The notes: generated from the sequence alone by a model not told the origin. Shown: positions 37,901 to 46,165, counted from the stretch's first letter. The stretch: 64,000 nt of DNA from Sphingomonas sp. (GCF_013812825.1 NZ_JACCSU010000076.1:16058-80057); one strand, 5' to 3'. Program-made: numbers and translations.

Positions 37901-39045
37901 TCGCAATGTCTGGCTGGGGCATCCCCGACGCCGAGGCGCGCACCCGCCTTCCGCTCACGCGAGTGCTTGGTTCGATGCGCATGCCCGAGCGCGCCGACGT
38001 TCTCGAGGAGATCCCGGAACTGCACGGGTGGTCCCGCCTCGACATCGGACTCGACCCGAACCGCCCGAACCGCAGCATCTCCGTCATCGCCCGCTCGCGC
38101 CGGACCACGACTGACCGCGGGCGCGACACGAGCAACCTCAGGCTCTCGGGAACGCCCGACCACATCATCGCGCTGCTGGGCCCGGGTGTGGTGGAGCTCG
38201 AGTCGACGGGCGAGTTCCTGCCGGCGCCACCGTCCGCGGACCATGCGATTGGCGAGATGATCGCCGAGCCCTCTGTCTGGTTCCGGGTCGCTGAAGTAGT
38301 CGAGGCGGCCTATACTCGCGCGCAGCTAAGACAGATCCCGCCACGCCTGGTGCTCGTCAGCGGCTGGCGCAACCCGGAGCTGGTCAACGAGCTGGAATCC
38401 AGCGATCTTGCGAACCCGATCCGGTACGGACCGATTGATGCGAAGCGCTGGAAACTGGACGCGACGCGAATCCTGGCCTCCGGAACACTTCGCCTCGGCC
38501 GGATGAGCTCCGTCAGGTGGGACAGCGCCATGGACGTTGACGCCGGCGACGTCGGTTCCACGGACCTGGGAGTGATCTGGGGTCGCGATGTTCTGTACTC
38601 GCTCAGCGACATCTGGCACCTGACGCTGACGCCGCACGGCTCCGAGCCGGTGGAGGCGATTCTGCATTCCATGGGCGAGGCCTTCGAGGGAGGCGGAAGC
38701 AACTTCCAGGCCACGGTCAGCGGCGGAGAGCTGACGACCCGCATCTTCAAGGTCAAGCTGGGCGATCGGAAGATGGCGGCTCGCCGCCGCGCGCGACTGG
38801 AAGTCGGCGGGTGGCCGACCGAGCTCGCGGTCGAGATTCAGATAAGCCCCGTGGAGGGCTCCTTCGCTGTCGGCCCCCAGGTCGGCATTGACTGGGATCC
38901 TTTCCGGTATCTGCAGGACGACGAGACCAGCGACGACAGCTGGTGGTGGATGGCGGCTTATGAAACGCCGTTCGGCTCGGCGCAGTTTGGAAGCCACGGT
39001 TTCACCGGCATGTACGACGCCCCCTGGGATCCGTATTGGTCATGA
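34927..39045 (+). CDS. Giant 1372-residue protein of unknown function
   Basis: A single very long frame with strong GC-rich codon bias. No signal peptide. The sequence is dominated by beta-strand-like segments with many Val, Thr, Pro and Asp residues. Recognisable patches are an Fn3-like stretch near 260-350 (PAVRVTGGSGSSRRWRYSVA, FTEWVLYRARLAPGGW) and repeated beta-sandwich-like blocks, but no catalytic motif, transmembrane helix or known repeat. It ends in a Trp/Tyr-rich segment (DSWWWMAAYETPFGSAQFGS). It overlaps the next gene by 4 bases (ATGA). A large structural, carrier or surface component is possible; no homologue was recognised. Confidence 0.6.
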   Translation: MSGIEQLAALLPSPGEARKVISTYARARASDTTPWQYTLVPFSAGTATPAPVYFEAPSGSSVSGQHTVSADVSLDGSWLVVKLTLKLDATAVASYEKPRVEVVLCPERSVLPDAAAERLSVIVLSLGLAANGSALDPPAEFTVTAKIPTSPDGRLSPAQAMIDNPGGAPAVVWIADGPVTSRKAYLGTTAGLDKLDATLLNSLTSLLGVNLITLTNKLARLEVDGVLTVDTDAPVTGTRVAITFPAPDVKLAAQVTTPWVPSARPAVRVTGGSGSSRRWRYSVAARRNDGTLSPPGAASAVVTADTGASVSVESPPSPGFSHFTEWVLYRARLAPGGWTTPEAVVDMAAGVTISDVLPDPNTAVPGEPGDPGFLQITWGDKAQLAPPSPAGMKLLARTDSYDEVLPGQRMQTLEATVAELPPNGLAKLRPTRGNLEGMHFRWDAGATAVEVKTSTQLSSAGMTIFGGLPEQATFALHPTTGLAALAPPLSDSAPFSRVFAGWRASAMASLHARVVAVPEIGPTSAMAVVLEGLPTDLALELVLPRDRIPGESAAIHDARKYAPIRAVVGKWQGAPVAGESPTVALEVEPTATDTIGRLLVRFGPPEKTNLPVAGPGPELTVDIGLPPAGQTAFAAVDVAGLRRLDLRRAPGYVERFAARLEMAQPCAARIRLTIPDESGDRTSINTRVGRLAATTELDISMLTVEPGQLADASDPQQRPGELHVEVPAVEGATGPLLEQVRVFIDTVTASSAMVMEIDALRPGARIDLLPVPSVVDVAGNDRYAWKSPPTGPGVGARIAATLPGGALLRLAAQEGARGSASDTRRKPLDVVAGVPETVTLRFGGDLGTLGQGTDATRIVDAEASFSDDWAGRPVFWRGGRGSVVTGGSATELAITVESGTPPDPTPPPLLAWYRIGDRARGEAGARLVADGPVRARVAIVADDRAEHRTRLRAPTAGPKVRLEQLDDLDPAVAVDDRGKVAAIAARIAVNSFAMSGWGIPDAEARTRLPLTRVLGSMRMPERADVLEEIPELHGWSRLDIGLDPNRPNRSISVIARSRRTTTDRGRDTSNLRLSGTPDHIIALLGPGVVELESTGEFLPAPPSADHAIGEMIAEPSVWFRVAEVVEAAYTRAQLRQIPPRLVLVSGWRNPELVNELESSDLANPIRYGPIDAKRWKLDATRILASGTLRLGRMSSVRWDSAMDVDAGDVGSTDLGVIWGRDVLYSLSDIWHLTLTPHGSEPVEAILHSMGEAFEGGGSNFQATVSGGELTTRIFKVKLGDRKMAARRRARLEVGGWPTELAVEIQISPVEGSFAVGPQVGIDWDPFRYLQDDETSDDSWWWMAAYETPFGSAQFGSHGFTGMYDAPWDPYWS

Positions 39046-40184
39046 AACGCCTCGTTCTTCATCATCGCTATTCAACCGGGCTGCCGTGGGACGTCTCGGG
39101 CTTTGGCAACCATGGCATCGCCAGGCTTGTTCAGCCGAACTCGGGCGCGCTGCGCTTCAAACATGCCGGTTCCCGCATCGACGTCCCACCGTCGGGGACC
39201 CTGTACGAACTCGGCGCATTTCGAGCGAGCGTCACGTTCCGGCTCGACCCGCACGCCCAGACTCGCCGCAACAACCTGATCGAGGGGCATCTGACGTTCG
39301 CACTGTTCGCAGCGCCGGGCGGCAAGTTGCAGACGACGATCCTCGATCAGAATGGTGACTGGCGTGGCGCTTCCGCGAGCGGGCTGCCGCTCTTTGACGG
39401 ACAGTGGCACCGAGCCGACTGCGGGCATGATGGCGTCAGCACGAGCTGGGTCGCCCTGGATGGCAAGGTGGTCCACGTGCGTCAGGACGTCCCGGGGCCG
39501 GGGCGCCCGCTGGGCCCAAACGGCGTGAGTATCGGCCACTGGCCCGAGCCGAGCGATGGTGGCTACACGCTCGACGGTGATGTCTCCCACGTGTGGCTGT
39601 GGCACCACCGACCTGACCCCCCGGACCGCGACTGCTGCACGAATTTTCAGAAGGTCGCGACGGTTGAGCGGGCGCTCCGCGAGCGCGGCTTTGACCGCCG
39701 GAAGCTCGCGGATTTCCGGCAGGCCATTCAAAAGATCACGGCGAAGGTGCATGGGCAATTGTCGCCGTCCGCTGCCGCCGCTGCGCCTGCGCTGGGAGCT
39801 CAGCTCCATTCGGCCCTCGCGGGGCGTCGCTGGACCGAGCTCGGGCATCTGGCTGCGAAGGCCCGTCAGCTGGTCAAGGATGGCGCCGGTTCCGCGGTAC
39901 AGCAGGATGCCGCGCACGCGCTGCGCGAGCTGGTGGCGCCGTTGCTGAGTGATCGGCGAATACTCAACTCACTCGACGCGACGCTGTGTCAGCCGGAAAC
40001 CGCAGACGAGGAGGAACGTCCGCCACGTGGCGGCGACCCGCTGACCGAATCGGTGGACGAGGACAATCCGCAGCCGGGCTACCCGCCGGCAGACAGGCCG
40101 CCCGACGACGAGGGCAAGCCGCGGCAGCCACGCAAGCGAGGGCCCCGTAAACGCGACGAACCGAAAGGGAAGGAGCAGTCGTGA
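39042..40184 (+). CDS. LamG/concanavalin-like domain protein
   Basis: 380 residues from the ATG that overlaps the previous stop (ATGA). Residues about 5-195 look like a LamG/ConA jelly-roll: YSTGLPWDVSGFGNHG, ALRFKHAGSRIDVP, FRASVTFRLDPH, FDGQWHRADCGHDG, TSWVALDGKVVHV and GDVSHVWLWHH. A helical part follows (200-310), then a highly charged Pro/Arg/Lys-rich tail ending KRDEPKGKEQS. No signal peptide. It may bind carbohydrate or another member of the cluster. Its TGA overlaps the GTG of the next gene. Confidence 0.6.
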   Translation: MKRLVLHHRYSTGLPWDVSGFGNHGIARLVQPNSGALRFKHAGSRIDVPPSGTLYELGAFRASVTFRLDPHAQTRRNNLIEGHLTFALFAAPGGKLQTTILDQNGDWRGASASGLPLFDGQWHRADCGHDGVSTSWVALDGKVVHVRQDVPGPGRPLGPNGVSIGHWPEPSDGGYTLDGDVSHVWLWHHRPDPPDRDCCTNFQKVATVERALRERGFDRRKLADFRQAIQKITAKVHGQLSPSAAAAAPALGAQLHSALAGRRWTELGHLAAKARQLVKDGAGSAVQQDAAHALRELVAPLLSDRRILNSLDATLCQPETADEEERPPRGGDPLTESVDEDNPQPGYPPADRPPDDEGKPRQPRKRGPRKRDEPKGKEQS

Positions 40185-41812
40185 CCGAAGTCACTGCCAA
40201 AGACCTGCGCGCGCTTGGTTTCGGTGCCCTCCCGCACATTCGCTTCGACAGGCGCGAGCGTTATTTCCCCATCCGTGCCGAGTCATGGCTTACGCACGCG
40301 AGCAGCGCTCCCTGGGCCGGACGGGAGCACCCGGGTGACGTCGCCGCCCTGACGCCTGACCCGCACCACCGGGGCACCGCTCTGTGCACGGCTGACGCCG
40401 ACGTTACCAATGTCAGGCAGTTGGCGGGTGCGCCCAATCCTGACGACGCGCCGCTGCGGCCGGAGAGCGACGGAGGCGCTGACGCAATTGGCAATCCGGA
40501 TTACCGCGGGACGGCGGAGCCGGATGCCGAGCTGTTCCTTGACTTCGCCGGCTGGGCCAACCCAGCGGCGCCACAGGATGGCGGAGACCTCGACTACCTT
40601 TACCGGGCGTTTTCCGAGCTCGCGTCAGCTATGAACCACGAGCAGCCGTGGGAGCTGCTCGCCACCGATGCAAACCGTCCGCGCTTTGGACAACACCAGC
40701 CCCCCTCGCCGGCCGTTTACTGTGAGATCGACTGGGCCGGGGCACACGCCCGCGTGGCCACTGCCGCAGGCCTGAGTGATTTTGCTGGAGCTACAGCGAC
40801 CCGGCTCGACGGCTATCTTCAGGTTACTTACAACTTTCTGTTTGCAGCTCGGGAACCGCTGGCCGCGCAGGGCTCGCGGCCGATTGAGGGGCAATGGGCG
40901 GCGATCAGCCTCTTCTATGCGGCTGCGGTTGAGGGCAGGGAGCTGGATGAGACCCATCGGCCGCGCCGCATCGACGTGCGTGACCTCGGGCAGCCGGCGT
41001 GGTTGGTCCTGAGCTCGGAACCCGGGGATCAACGTCCAACCAGCACCGTGTGGCGCGTCGGGGAGCAGACCTCGTTCGAGGGCGGGCGCGTAGGGGTCTG
41101 GACCACGGCCGGAACCCACCGCTTCCTGCCTGCCGCTGACCCGAGCGAGGCCTCACCGGCTGAGGGCGAACCATGGCCGCCTCTTGAGTACGAGCCTGGC
41201 AGCGACATCGAGGGCCTTGGTCTCGTGGTCCTTTTCGGGTCGGCGCTGGGGGTGGTCTGGGATGAATGGCCGTGGTGGGCATGGATACTCGGGCTGCCCC
41301 TGATAATCGCGCTGGTCGCCGGGCTTCTGGTCGGCCTGATCATCGCTCTCCTGATGGCACTTATCAGCCTCCTGACCGAGATCTGGGACGATGACATGGA
41401 CCAGAGCGACATCCCACATCCCCCGGACCCGCCGGTGAGCACCGGCCCGGAAGCCGGCAACCCGGCGGCCGGCACGCCTGTCGGGGAGACCGATCCGGCT
41501 GCCGGCGGAGGCTCGGCGCCCGGCGCGTGGCCTACCAACGCGGGTTCAGCTCAGGGATGGGACGTTCCGTACTTTGACGTGCGTGTCGTTTCGCGCCTCA
41601 GCGCAATTGATCAGGGCGAGAAGGACCTGCAGCCCCCGGCCTGGTGGCACTACAGCGGACGCTGGGGAATCAAGGTGCCGCAGCGGGCGGACCGCAAATG
41701 GGAGTCGGGTACCCGTCGCACAGACCACCTCGGACGCTCGTGGGCGTACTGGCAGGCGAATGACCTGCTCACGCGCCTGGTCCAGGAGGCGCCGACTCCC
41801 GATGCTCCGTGA
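40181..41812 (+). CDS. Membrane-anchored protein of unknown function, 34.5 kb operon
   Basis: 543 residues from a GTG overlapping the previous stop (GTGA). The N-terminal 350 residues are soluble-looking, with short motifs such as DFAGWANPAAPQDG. One long hydrophobic stretch near 364-400 (WAWILGLPLIIALVAGLLVG, then LIIALLMALISLL) could be one or two helices. A Pro/Gly/Ala-rich linker (PPDPPVSTGPEAGNPAAGTP) leads to a C-terminal domain with Trp-rich ends (PPAWWHYSGRWGIKVP). No family is recognised. It may place the cluster's products at the membrane. Confidence 0.55.
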   Translation: MTEVTAKDLRALGFGALPHIRFDRRERYFPIRAESWLTHASSAPWAGREHPGDVAALTPDPHHRGTALCTADADVTNVRQLAGAPNPDDAPLRPESDGGADAIGNPDYRGTAEPDAELFLDFAGWANPAAPQDGGDLDYLYRAFSELASAMNHEQPWELLATDANRPRFGQHQPPSPAVYCEIDWAGAHARVATAAGLSDFAGATATRLDGYLQVTYNFLFAAREPLAAQGSRPIEGQWAAISLFYAAAVEGRELDETHRPRRIDVRDLGQPAWLVLSSEPGDQRPTSTVWRVGEQTSFEGGRVGVWTTAGTHRFLPAADPSEASPAEGEPWPPLEYEPGSDIEGLGLVVLFGSALGVVWDEWPWWAWILGLPLIIALVAGLLVGLIIALLMALISLLTEIWDDDMDQSDIPHPPDPPVSTGPEAGNPAAGTPVGETDPAAGGGSAPGAWPTNAGSAQGWDVPYFDVRVVSRLSAIDQGEKDLQPPAWWHYSGRWGIKVPQRADRKWESGTRRTDHLGRSWAYWQANDLLTRLVQEAPTPDAP

Positions 41813-41979
41813 TGTTCGGCCCAGCCGTTGCCCATGCCCTGCCGGCGATCACCGCCGCTCAGTGCGGGACGGCTGGAATCTGATCATGCGCCAGTCGCGA
41901 ATCAACCCAGGACTGCACGGCAGAATGGCGACCAACTCTGATTTCGGCGCCTGTGGCGAATGGAAAGGGGAGATGCAGA

Positions 41980-42408
41980 ATGGCGAGTGAAGTCACACAG
42001 ATCAGCAGGGACGGCAACTGGAAGGTCGAAGTTGAGGCCTGGCGAAACAACTTTCTTTTTTACTCAAGCATCGGTGCGCAGTTTTCGATTTATCGAAAGG
42101 GCGGCTCAAGCATCTGGGGCGGAACCAGCTGGGATTCCGGCCGAGCCCGCCGCGTCACCATGCGCAATTCCTACAATGGCGGGCTCGCCTTCCAGGACGG
42201 GCAGTGGAACGACGCCCACGACGGCGAGCTGAAGCACTGGGCGGTCGGGATCGCGATTAAGATCCCGTCGGGCGACATCACGCCAGGAGGACCGTGGCTG
42301 ACGCTGACGAGCGTTGAGAGCATCGTCGAGATATTCCTCGCAAACGGCGAAGCGATGAACATCCGGGTCAATGCTGGCAATTTCATTACCGACAGCAGCA
42401 TCTGGTAA
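41980..42408 (+). CDS. Small beta-rich protein of unknown function
   Basis: 142 residues from the ATG at 41980, which has GGGGAG nine bases upstream. The sequence alternates polar and aromatic residues (WKVEVEAWRNNFLFYSSIG, QFSIYRKGGSSIWGG, RVTMRNSYNGGLAFQDGQWN), resembling a small lectin- or aegerolysin-like beta-sandwich, but no family can be named with confidence. No signal peptide. It lies between the membrane protein and the isoprenoid-fold pair, with 12 bases to the next start. Confidence 0.5.
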   Translation: MASEVTQISRDGNWKVEVEAWRNNFLFYSSIGAQFSIYRKGGSSIWGGTSWDSGRARRVTMRNSYNGGLAFQDGQWNDAHDGELKHWAVGIAIKIPSGDITPGGPWLTLTSVESIVEIFLANGEAMNIRVNAGNFITDSSIW

Positions 42409-42420
42409 TCGATTCTAGGT

Positions 42421-43371
42421 GTGCCGAGGCTGAGAGCGGGTTTGGCGAACAGCGAAATTCGTCAGGTCGCTGCGCGCCTGCTTTGCCACCTCCCCGAGCC
42501 AGATGAGCGGCGGACGGCCGGAGCGCTGATGTGTACGGCCAACGAACTCGGCTGCCGGTTCGGCCTGCCGAGCGCTGTCGAACGACTGCCGGGCTGGAAG
42601 GAGCCGTCGCGGGCGCATGATGTTGGGCGATGGGGAGCACGGCTGGCGAGCCTCGCCTCAAACCTGCGGGCGCCTGTTGCTCACACGATCCTGCTGGAGG
42701 CAGCGGCGTTCAATCTCGCCGTCGCCCTGTTCGATACTGTCGTGGATGACATGCCCGAATTACTGCCGCCACTGGCTGCCGCTCTCCACCCGGCGGTGCT
42801 CGCACAATGCATCGACGACGCAAACCCTCGGGCGATCGAGCGAACGCCCGTCCCGGACGACCTTGAAATCGTCGTGTGCCTCTTCGGGTACGTGCTTGCC
42901 AGCGCCGGCCGCCGTTATCGCCGGCATCCCGCGACCAGAGCGGAGCTGTTGGGTCTGCTGCGCCGAATGTACGAAAGCGAACTGGGTGGCTCTCCGGATC
43001 ATTCTGCGGCGAAGATACTGCCTGTTGTCTGGATTAGCCGTCTCGCCGGTGCCCATCATGGCTCGGGGACTTCCGGGATGTTCCAGAAGCTCGCGCAGTT
43101 CATCGCCCGCTGGGACGACGCTCAGGACCTCCGCGAAGATTGGCTGCGCTGCCGGTACAACGCGTACCTCACTAACTCTGATGGCCGCTGGTCGCCACTG
43201 CGTGGCGTGCTGGTGGGAACTTCGCGCGTCGTCTTCGCCCAGCGTTCATTGACCAGCATTTCGGACGACCTGGAGCGAAGTCTGATCGAGGTGCTCACTA
43301 CAGCCGAAGCCTGCGGTCGTCGTCGCGCTGCGGCTTCCTTTCTTGCGGATCTGATAGGCAGAGCGGCTTGA
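42421..43371 (+). CDS. Class I isoprenoid-synthase-like protein
   Basis: 316 residues, GTG start 12 bases after the upstream stop. All-helical. Two Asp-rich motifs are placed as in class I isoprenoid synthases: VALFDTVVDDMPE with D109-D110-x-x-E113 (D105 one turn earlier), and ARWDDAQDLREDW with D232-D233-x-x-D236 and E239-D240. The 120-residue spacing resembles trans-prenyl diphosphate synthases. These residues would bind magnesium-diphosphate. Overall identity to any known synthase looks low, so catalytic activity and product are unknown. It overlaps the next gene by 4 bases, which carries a class II terpene-cyclase-like motif. Confidence 0.55.
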   Translation: MPRLRAGLANSEIRQVAARLLCHLPEPDERRTAGALMCTANELGCRFGLPSAVERLPGWKEPSRAHDVGRWGARLASLASNLRAPVAHTILLEAAAFNLAVALFDTVVDDMPELLPPLAAALHPAVLAQCIDDANPRAIERTPVPDDLEIVVCLFGYVLASAGRRYRRHPATRAELLGLLRRMYESELGGSPDHSAAKILPVVWISRLAGAHHGSGTSGMFQKLAQFIARWDDAQDLREDWLRCRYNAYLTNSDGRWSPLRGVLVGTSRVVFAQRSLTSISDDLERSLIEVLTTAEACGRRRAAASFLADLIGRAA

Positions 43372-44414
43372 TCCAGCCGGCACGTCTTGCAGGTCTTGCG
43401 CTGGCGTCACTTTCGGACCGTGCAGACGAGGCCTGGCTGCTCGGCCGGGACTGGGTCCGCCGCCGCGGCGCCCGGGAGCGGGAAGAGCGCAGCGTCCACG
43501 CGGCTGTTCGCCGCGCCCTCGCCTTCATGCGCCGCCGGCAGCGAAGCGATGGTCAGTTCCGCGGATTTCTGCTGCTCCCCGGTGCGTCCACCGACTGGAT
43601 CACGTCTCATGTTGCGTTCGTGCTCGAAGATGTCCCCGAAGCGCAGGACATTTGTCGGGCAGCGGCCGTCTATCTATCGCGAGTCCTCCAGAAGCGCGGT
43701 GCCTGCGGCTACAATGCGCGTGTTGGACAAGACTGCGACAGTACCGCACAGGCGTTGCTGGCGGTCCATCGTTTCGGACTGCCGTATCCGCCTGGCGCCC
43801 TCGACTGGCTGCTCGCCGCGCAGCGGCCCGAAGGCGGCTTTCCCACTTATCCTATGTACTCAGATGGTCCTGTCTGCGACGGCTGGCACGCTGCACATCC
43901 CGATGTCACGGCCGTCGTGATTCTGGCGCTGCGCCGCCTCAACGCGCCGGCCGATCGGATCGGGCGCGCCGAACGTTGGCTGGGTGCACAGGCAGTCGGG
44001 GGGCTGCTGCCGGCCTACTGGTGGCGAGACCCGGGCTATGGTCTGTGGGTACAGACTCGCGCTGGCATAGACGCTGCGCATGCATCCAGCGCCGCCGCTC
44101 GGCTCCTCGGCGATTCCCGAACGCAGCCATTGCTGGCCATGCTGACGATCGCCGCCGCGGACGAAGGACATAGGGGGATGGCCGCGGCGATCCCTGCGCT
44201 TCTGGACAACCAGGATCATGATGGCTCCTGGCCATGCTCACCGTGTCTCAGGGTCACCAATCGACGTTGCCACACTGCATCGGCAGCCAATCCGGGACGT
44301 GTCTATTCCGACAGGCGGCGAGTCTTCGCCACGGCCTATGCACTGGCCGCGCTGGCGCAGATCCAGTGCGGCGGGCGACAGGTCCGTGTCCGTGGTCCCT
44401 CAGGTGCGAAATAG
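43368..44414 (+). CDS. Class II terpene-cyclase / prenyltransferase-repeat-like protein
   Basis: 348 residues from a TTG that overlaps the upstream TGA. The sequence has alpha/alpha-toroid features of the squalene cyclase/prenyltransferase-beta superfamily: FMRRRQRSDGQF, the motif GQDCDSTAQALLAVHRFG with D122-C-D124-S-T-A (compare DxDDTA of class II terpene cyclases), LAAQRPEGGFPTY, HPDVTAVVILALRRL and LLDNQDHDGSWPCSPC. At 348 residues it is about one toroid rather than the two of squalene-hopene cyclase. It is tightly coupled to the class I-like gene, so the pair may make or recognise a terpenoid. Replacement of the third acidic residue by Ser could reduce or change activity. Confidence 0.6.
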   Translation: MIQPARLAGLALASLSDRADEAWLLGRDWVRRRGAREREERSVHAAVRRALAFMRRRQRSDGQFRGFLLLPGASTDWITSHVAFVLEDVPEAQDICRAAAVYLSRVLQKRGACGYNARVGQDCDSTAQALLAVHRFGLPYPPGALDWLLAAQRPEGGFPTYPMYSDGPVCDGWHAAHPDVTAVVILALRRLNAPADRIGRAERWLGAQAVGGLLPAYWWRDPGYGLWVQTRAGIDAAHASSAAARLLGDSRTQPLLAMLTIAAADEGHRGMAAAIPALLDNQDHDGSWPCSPCLRVTNRRCHTASAANPGRVYSDRRRVFATAYALAALAQIQCGGRQVRVRGPSGAK

Positions 44415-44859
44415 GCGTTGCAGAGGCGTTGGCAGCCCGCAGATATTGTTGATTGTTCAGTTAGGCCGAACAGCCCATCCGACTTGTGACCGAAGGGTGC
44501 GGGTTCGGAAGATACGCGAGCGTAGCGCTGCTGGCGCTAGCGTCGGCCAGCCTCAGCTTCGTCTATTTCCCCAAGCAGTCCTGCGAACGAGGTAGTGTCC
44601 TCTACAGGATAAGCGTTCCTGAGGTTGCGCCCAAGGAGCTCAAGGTCGTCGCAGTCCAGTCGGCGCGGCGAAGGAATTGCGCTCGTGATCACGTCCGAGC
44701 GGTCACACCATGATGTTCTGGTGTCATCTTTGCCGCGCGGCACTGTTCGCTCACCTGAGACCGCCGCCGTGCCTTGCGGACTGCTCGGCCTGCCACCGCG
44801 CCTCCGAAGCCGGAGCAACCGCTGAACCGCTCTGGCAGGCCTCAGAAGCGATCGCAGTT
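44415..44859. other. Intergenic region after the 34.5-44.4 kb operon
   Basis: 445 bases. A 75-codon frame at 44486-44713 starts GTG and has a signal-like hydrophobic start (YASVALLALASASLSFVYF), but no ribosome site and an unremarkable remainder; it could be a real small exported peptide (low confidence). Other frames look like shadows. Confidence 0.4.
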
Positions 44860-45042
44860 TCATTGCTGGGCACATTCATTGTCGTTGAGATAGTCGATGA
44901 CCCGCTGGGCCGTCGCGGTTCTGAGTTCGCGCCCGTCGCGCAGTTGAGAAATGAGGTTGGGATCGCCCACTGCCTCGCGGCCGAAGCGGGTGGGGGTCAT
45001 GCGCCGCAGGCGCAGATGGCGTTCGATTCGCAAAAGCAGCAT
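44860..45042 (-). CDS. Small sphingomonad DNA-binding-like protein, divergent from S24 repressor
   Basis: 60 residues from the ATG at 45042 with GGAG upstream; an in-frame TTG at 45087 would overlap the operator-like sites. It contains the recurring pattern MTPTRFGREAVGDPNLISQL then RDGRELRTATAQRV, which looks like a helix-turn-helix and which I associate with short Sphingomonas proteins next to S24 repressors. It is divergently transcribed from that repressor with 89 bases between, so both are likely controlled by the same operator. Confidence 0.65.
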   Translation of the reverse strand: MLLLRIERHLRLRRMTPTRFGREAVGDPNLISQLRDGRELRTATAQRVIDYLNDNECAQQ

Positions 45043-45085
45043 CAGAAACGACTCCAAGTCGGGTGTTCGCTTTCTGTTCCCACTC

Positions 45086-45130
45086 AAATTCCTACTTGTC
45101 TAGGATTTTTGATCGTGGCATAGGAATTTG
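45086..45130. promoter_or_regulatory. Candidate repressor operator cluster
   Basis: In the divergent space: AAATTCCTA (45086-45094) and TAGGATTTT (45101-45109), inverted around 6 bases, then a second TAGGAATTT (45121-45129). Another TAGGAATTTT occurs at 45788-45797 just after the repressor gene. The inverted halves suggest a dimeric binding site for the S24 repressor, giving autoregulation and control of the divergent gene. Confidence 0.5.
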
Positions 45131-45131
45131 C

Positions 45132-45782
45132 ATGGACCTGACCGGACCCAGGGCTGAGCTCGCCCGTCTGATTGCCGAGCGGCGCGAAGACTATGCCGGC
45201 CTGTCGCGGCTGATCGGCCGCAATGCCGCCTACATCCAGCAGTTCATCAAGCGCGGTGTGCCCCGCAGGCTGGCCGAGGAAGACCGGCGGAAGCTCGCGC
45301 GCTATTTTGGAGTCGACGAGTCGCTGCTGGGAGGCCCGGTCCGGCCTCCGGCGCCCTCCGAAGAACTGATCGCAATCCCGCGGTTCGATATACGCGCCTC
45401 CGCGGGCCCTGGCGCCTTCGCCGACGGCGAAACTCCCACCGCGCACCTCGGATTCGATCCGAGGTTCCTGAAGCAGCTGTGCAGCGCCAGCCCATCGGAT
45501 CTGTCGATCATCCGGGTGCGCGGCGACTCGATGTTTCCGACGCTGGCCGACGGCGACGACATCATGGTTGACCGCTCGTCGGCCGGCACCCGGATCAGCG
45601 ACGGCATCTATGTGCTTCGCCAGGACGAGACTCTGATGGTCAAGCGGATCGCCGTCCATCCGACCAGCCGGCGCCTCACCATCTCCAGCGACAATTCTTC
45701 GTATCCTGCCTGGCGGGACTGCGAGCCCGATAGCATCGAAGTGATCGGCCGCGTCGTCTGGGCGGGCCGCAAAATCAGCTGA
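45132..45782 (+). CDS. S24/LexA-like repressor (XRE + Ser-Lys peptidase)
   Basis: 216 residues from the ATG at 45132. N-terminal about 65 residues form an HTH-like domain (YAGLSRLIGRNAAYIQQFIK). A linker with an Ala-Gly site (RASAGPGAF near 89-97, A91-G92) is typical of LexA self-cleavage. The C-terminal S24 peptidase has the catalytic Ser in RGDSMFPTL (Ser133) and Lys in LMVKRI (Lys171). All catalytic parts are intact, so it could be cleaved on DNA damage with RecA. It is divergent from the 60-residue protein and upstream of the YD/Rhs genes. It resembles phage CI-type repressors as much as housekeeping LexA. Confidence 0.8.
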   Translation: MDLTGPRAELARLIAERREDYAGLSRLIGRNAAYIQQFIKRGVPRRLAEEDRRKLARYFGVDESLLGGPVRPPAPSEELIAIPRFDIRASAGPGAFADGETPTAHLGFDPRFLKQLCSASPSDLSIIRVRGDSMFPTLADGDDIMVDRSSAGTRISDGIYVLRQDETLMVKRIAVHPTSRRLTISSDNSSYPAWRDCEPDSIEVIGRVVWAGRKIS

Positions 45783-45800
45783 GGCTGTAGGAATTTTCCA

Positions 45801-45827
45801 ACAAAATGCACAGCCGTCTCATTTTGT
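45801..45827. terminator. Inverted repeat after the repressor gene
   Basis: ACAAAATG (45801-45808), 11-base spacer, CATTTTGT (45820-45827): a perfect 8-bp AT-rich stem just beyond the S24 gene stop and a lone TAGGAATTTT. It could end the transcript or be a protein-binding site. Confidence 0.3.
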
Positions 45828-45937
45828 CGGAGATCGGCTGATTATGAGCGTGTAGTTCCTGTTTCGTTCCGGCGACCTGTCCGGAGGGAGCGTTCCCCCT
45901 TGGGCTCCCGCAGGTCGCTGGACACGAGGACGAGGTA

Positions 45938-46165
45938 ATGCGCCGACAGTTAATTCTTGGCTCAGCAATCGCGGGCCTGTTTGCCGCCGACATCGCCAGC
46001 GCCACCGAGACCATCACCTATACCTACGATGCCCACGGGCGCCTGGTGAAAGTGCAGCGGACCGGCAGCGTGAACGACGGAGTGACCACGGATTACGTGA
46101 TCGACAAGGCCGACAACCGAACGAGCAAGTCCACCACCGGCTCGCCCAATCCGCCGCCGCCCTGA
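45938..46165 (+). CDS. Small secreted one-YD-repeat protein
   Basis: 75 residues, ATG after GACGAGGTA. Signal peptide MRRQLILGSAIAGLFAADIASA, then one YD-type repeat (ETITYTYDAHGRLVKVQRTG), a segment VTTDYVIDKADNRTSKSTTG and a Pro-rich end. It is the minimal form of the repeat that fills the next gene and starts 66 bases before it. It may be a companion or chaperone-like piece of the Rhs protein, or a duplication remnant kept as a gene. Both are probably co-transcribed. Confidence 0.65.
   Translation: MRRQLILGSAIAGLFAADIASATETITYTYDAHGRLVKVQRTGSVNDGVTTDYVIDKADNRTSKSTTGSPNPPPP

Noticed and set aside
35986..38244. 752-codon minus-strand frame opposite the 1372-residue gene
   Set aside because: Arg/His-rich composition typical of an antisense shadow; the plus-strand gene is linked to neighbours by start/stop overlaps.
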